The notes under the pieces are model-generated. The model did not search any database, was not told where the DNA came from, and worked only from the letters and a program-made list of their open reading frames with translations. A DNA stretch of 37,040 bases from Rickettsia typhi (lineage in GTDB: Bacteria > Pseudomonadota > Alphaproteobacteria > Rickettsiales > Deianiraeaceae): positions 1 through 37,040 of the forward strand of contig CAMDBF010000008.1 of the NCBI GenBank assembly GCA_945889175.1. The letters are read 5' to 3'. Made by a program: the position numbers and the translations under genes. This document shows positions 35,008 to 37,040 of this stretch, in pieces (position 1 is the first letter of the stretch; each line of letters opens with the position of its first letter).

Positions 35008-35787
35008 ATGGCTGAGTTCACTCTACCTAAAAATTCAAAAATTCAAAAAAATGGCAAGGTCTACAAAAGCGATGCTAAAAATAAAAAGACATTTAAAATT
35101 TACAGATATGATCCCGAGCTTGACGAAAATCCAAGACTTGACATCTACGAGGTCAATCTTGATGCATGCGGACCTATGGTTCTTGATGCTATCATATATA
35201 TTAAAAACGAGATTGATTCAGGACTGACTTTTAGACGTTCCTGTAGAGAGGGGGTTTGTGGCTCTTGTGCTATGAACATTGGTGGGGCAAATACATTAGC
35301 CTGCACAAAAGCTATATCGGACTTTAGCGGAGATATTGAAATTTATCCACTGCCGCACATGCCTGTTATTAAGGATTTGGTGCCGGATTTAACTCATTTT
35401 TACGAACAATACGCATCAATAAAACCTTGGCTTGTCAATGAGCAGAGTGTTGATACAAAAATTGAAAGACTACAATCGGAAGAGGACAGAGCAAAACTTG
35501 ACAATGTTTTTGAGTGTATTTTATGTGCTTGCTGCTCAACATCTTGCCCAAGTTATTGGTGGAACAGCGATAAATACTTAGGGCCAGCAGTTTTACTACA
35601 AGCTTACAGATGGATTGTTGATTCAAGAGATACAAATAAAAAAGAAAGACTGACTGAACTTGACGATACTTTTAAATTATATCGTTGCCACAGTATTATG
35701 AACTGTGCGAGTGCTTGTCCTAAGGATTTACAGCCTTCCAAAAAAATTGCAGCTATTAAGCAGATGATAGCGGAGGAACTTCATTAA
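35008..35787 (+). CDS. sdhB: Succinate dehydrogenase iron-sulfur subunit
   Basis: SdhB passes electrons from the flavoprotein to quinone in Complex II. All three cluster sites are visible: [2Fe-2S] [21 protein letters not shown] (near 78-98), [4Fe-4S] [12 protein letters not shown] (near 170-181) and [3Fe-4S] [15 protein letters not shown] (near 227-241). Length of 259 residues is standard. ATG at 35008 gives the usual alphaproteobacterial start [12 protein letters not shown]; a TTG at 34996 is the alternative. sdhC, sdhD and sdhA are not upstream; the peptidase module lies there instead. prfA follows after 15 bp. Confidence 0.97.
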   Translation: MAEFTLPKNSKIQKNGKVYKSDAKNKKTFKIYRYDPELDENPRLDIYEVNLDACGPMVLDAIIYIKNEIDSGLTFRRSCREGVCGSCAMNIGGANTLACTKAISDFSGDIEIYPLPHMPVIKDLVPDLTHFYEQYASIKPWLVNEQSVDTKIERLQSEEDRAKLDNVFECILCACCSTSCPSYWWNSDKYLGPAVLLQAYRWIVDSRDTNKKERLTELDDTFKLYRCHSIMNCASACPKDLQPSKKIAAIKQMIAEELH

Positions 35788-35802
35788 TTAAATAATTAAC
35801 AA

Positions 35803-36894
35803 ATGATTAGCGACCAAGTAAAACCAACTATCACCAAGAGAGTTGAAGAACTTTTAAGTAGACATGCTGAACTGGGAATAGCTTTGGGTGCTGGTGGCTT
35901 GGATCAAAATGAGTTTGTAAAATTATCAAGAGAGTACTCTAATCTTGAAGAGTTTTTACCAATAGGTAAATCCTTTGAATCCGTAAAAAACGAAATTGAA
36001 GGCTTGGAAGCAATCATTAAAGATCCAGAATCCGACAAGGATTTTTTAACCATGGCAAAAGATGAGATTGTCGAAAAGCAAAATGAACTTGAGTCCCTTT
36101 ACGAGCAAATTGTTGTATTTTTACTTCCCGAGGAAAGCGAAGATTCAAAAAATGCTTTTCTTGAAATTAGGCAGGGTACAGGCGGGGATGAGGCTGGTCT
36201 TTTTGCCGGCGTACTTTTAAGAGGCTATCAAAAATATAGTGAAATTCTTGGGTGGAAGTTTGAGCTTGCATCAATTACCTACAACGATTCTGGCGGTGTA
36301 AAAGAGGTTATTGCACAGATTAGCGGCAAAAATGTATTTCAAAAATTAAAATTTGAGTCAGGTGTTCACAGAGTGCAAAGAGTTCCAACCACTGAAACAA
36401 GCGGAAGAATTCACACAAGTACTGCAACAGTTGCAGTAATGCCAGAGGTGGAAGACATTGATATAAAAGTTGACGAAAAGGATATAAGAATTGATGTATT
36501 TTGTGCAAGTGGACCGGGCGGTCAGCACGTTAATAAAACCGAGAGTGCCGTTAGAATAACTCACGCCCCAAGTGGTATAGTTGTTTCAATGCAGGATGAA
36601 AAAAGTCAACACAGAAACAAGGACAAGGCAATGAAGATACTCCGTGCAAGGCTTTACGAGCACGAAAAAGAAAAAAGAATCAAAGAAATGTCGACCCAGC
36701 GTAAAAGCCAAATGGGCACAGGCGACAGAAGCGAAAGAATTAGAACCTACAACTACCCACAAAACAGAATCACCGATCACAGAATTAACCTTACCGTTCA
36801 TAAGGTGTTTGAGGTCACCGAGGAGGGTCGTTTTGACTATTTAATTGAAGAGCTTTGCAAATTTGCAGCAATAGAAAAACTTGAAAATCTTTAA
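35803..36894 (+). CDS. prfA: Peptide chain release factor 1
   Basis: RF1 ends translation at UAA and UAG. The 363-residue protein has the GGQ catalytic motif in SGPGGQHVNKTESAVRITH (Gly-Gly-Gln near 240), and the codon-recognition tripeptide in QRVPTTETSGRIHTS (near 194) is PxT type (PTT), which marks RF1, not RF2 (SPF). Domain 1 is the usual helical region (residues 1-100). prmC (hemK), its frequent partner, is not seen before the window ends. Confidence 0.97.
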   Translation: MISDQVKPTITKRVEELLSRHAELGIALGAGGLDQNEFVKLSREYSNLEEFLPIGKSFESVKNEIEGLEAIIKDPESDKDFLTMAKDEIVEKQNELESLYEQIVVFLLPEESEDSKNAFLEIRQGTGGDEAGLFAGVLLRGYQKYSEILGWKFELASITYNDSGGVKEVIAQISGKNVFQKLKFESGVHRVQRVPTTETSGRIHTSTATVAVMPEVEDIDIKVDEKDIRIDVFCASGPGGQHVNKTESAVRITHAPSGIVVSMQDEKSQHRNKDKAMKILRARLYEHEKEKRIKEMSTQRKSQMGTGDRSERIRTYNYPQNRITDHRINLTVHKVFEVTEEGRFDYLIEELCKFAAIEKLENL

Positions 36895-36908
36895 TAGACC
36901 TCTTCCTT

Positions 36909-36945
36909 AACCCCTCCCCTCTTAGGGGAGGCTGGGTGGGGTTTT
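36909..36945 (+). terminator. GC-rich palindrome after prfA, terminator or dispersed repeat
   Basis: Eighteen bases past the prfA stop CCTCCCCT and AGGGGAGG form a hairpin with a CTT loop (36913-36931), and outer AACCCC/GGGGTT can pair in a competing form; TTTT follows. It acts plausibly as the terminator of sdhB-prfA. Its GC content is far above the surroundings, so it may instead be a copy of a dispersed palindromic element. The remaining 95 bp to the end of the window are AT-rich and show no gene. Confidence 0.6.
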
Positions 36946-37040
36946 GACAGAGCTTAAAAATAATATTTCTACTTAATTACTTTTACTTTAATTTTTGGTT
37001 AAAAAAATATACCCTATCCTTATTAAACACACACGCCCGC

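Noticed and set aside
34985-35227. 80-codon frame overlapping the start of sdhB
   Set aside because: It lies in another frame of the well-supported sdhB gene.

Overview
The window looks like chromosome of an AT-rich alphaproteobacterium of the order Rickettsiales. The two large VirB6/TrbL-family proteins with long non-membrane extensions (9454-11904 and 26298-28460) are characteristic of the rickettsial type IV secretion system (T4SS). The low GC content, dispersed nuo, sdh and atp genes, an Mrp/Nuo-type antiporter subunit and a b'-type F0 subunit also fit. Unusually for this order, the window carries single genes for histidine (hisA), tryptophan (trpE) and shikimate (aroB) synthesis, plus folB and a FadE-type acyl-CoA dehydrogenase. 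That suggests a less reduced lineage, for example something like the extracellular Deianiraeaceae. This placement is inference; no 16S rRNA gene is present.

Layout. 1-5655 (minus): a shortened S10 ribosomal operon (rpsJ-rplC-rplD-rplW-rplB) with a recognisable promoter. It runs into an A-type iron-sulfur carrier gene and an OLD-like ATPase/TOPRIM gene instead of rpsS-rplV-rpsC. 5744-14413 (minus): pdhC, fabI, an antiporter-like membrane subunit, a lipoprotein VirB6, trpE, a PhoU-like gene and a small lipoprotein. 14500-16780 (plus): tRNA-Arg(ACG), a 571-residue coiled-coil protein of unknown function, tRNA-Ala(TGC), and a GC-rich region that folds on paper into a three-way junction. 16917-22536 (plus): a tight operon nuoG-hisA-folB-recR-ABC exporter. 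22537-24139 (plus): atpF'(b')-ispG with their own promoter. 24108-29415 (minus): psd-virB6-aroB-mrp, with overlapping genes and a convergent overlap with ispG. 29546-33816 (plus): a FeoB-like transporter and fadE. 33817-34968: an ImmA/IrrE-type metallopeptidase gene coupled to a small membrane-protein gene, bracketed by two 56-bp direct repeats that each carry a promoter. 35008-36894 (plus): sdhB and prfA, followed by a GC-rich terminator-like palindrome.

Most genes are housekeeping: translation, pyruvate oxidation, respiratory chain, ATP synthase, fatty acid, phospholipid and isoprenoid synthesis, and Fe-S maturation. The accessory signals are the peptidase/membrane-protein module inserted ahead of sdhB with duplication of the promoter, the candidate secreted protein between two tRNA genes, the structured RNA candidate after tRNA-Ala, and the OLD-like gene at the end of the ribosomal operon. 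Motif positions are read by eye and approximate; no database search was possible.
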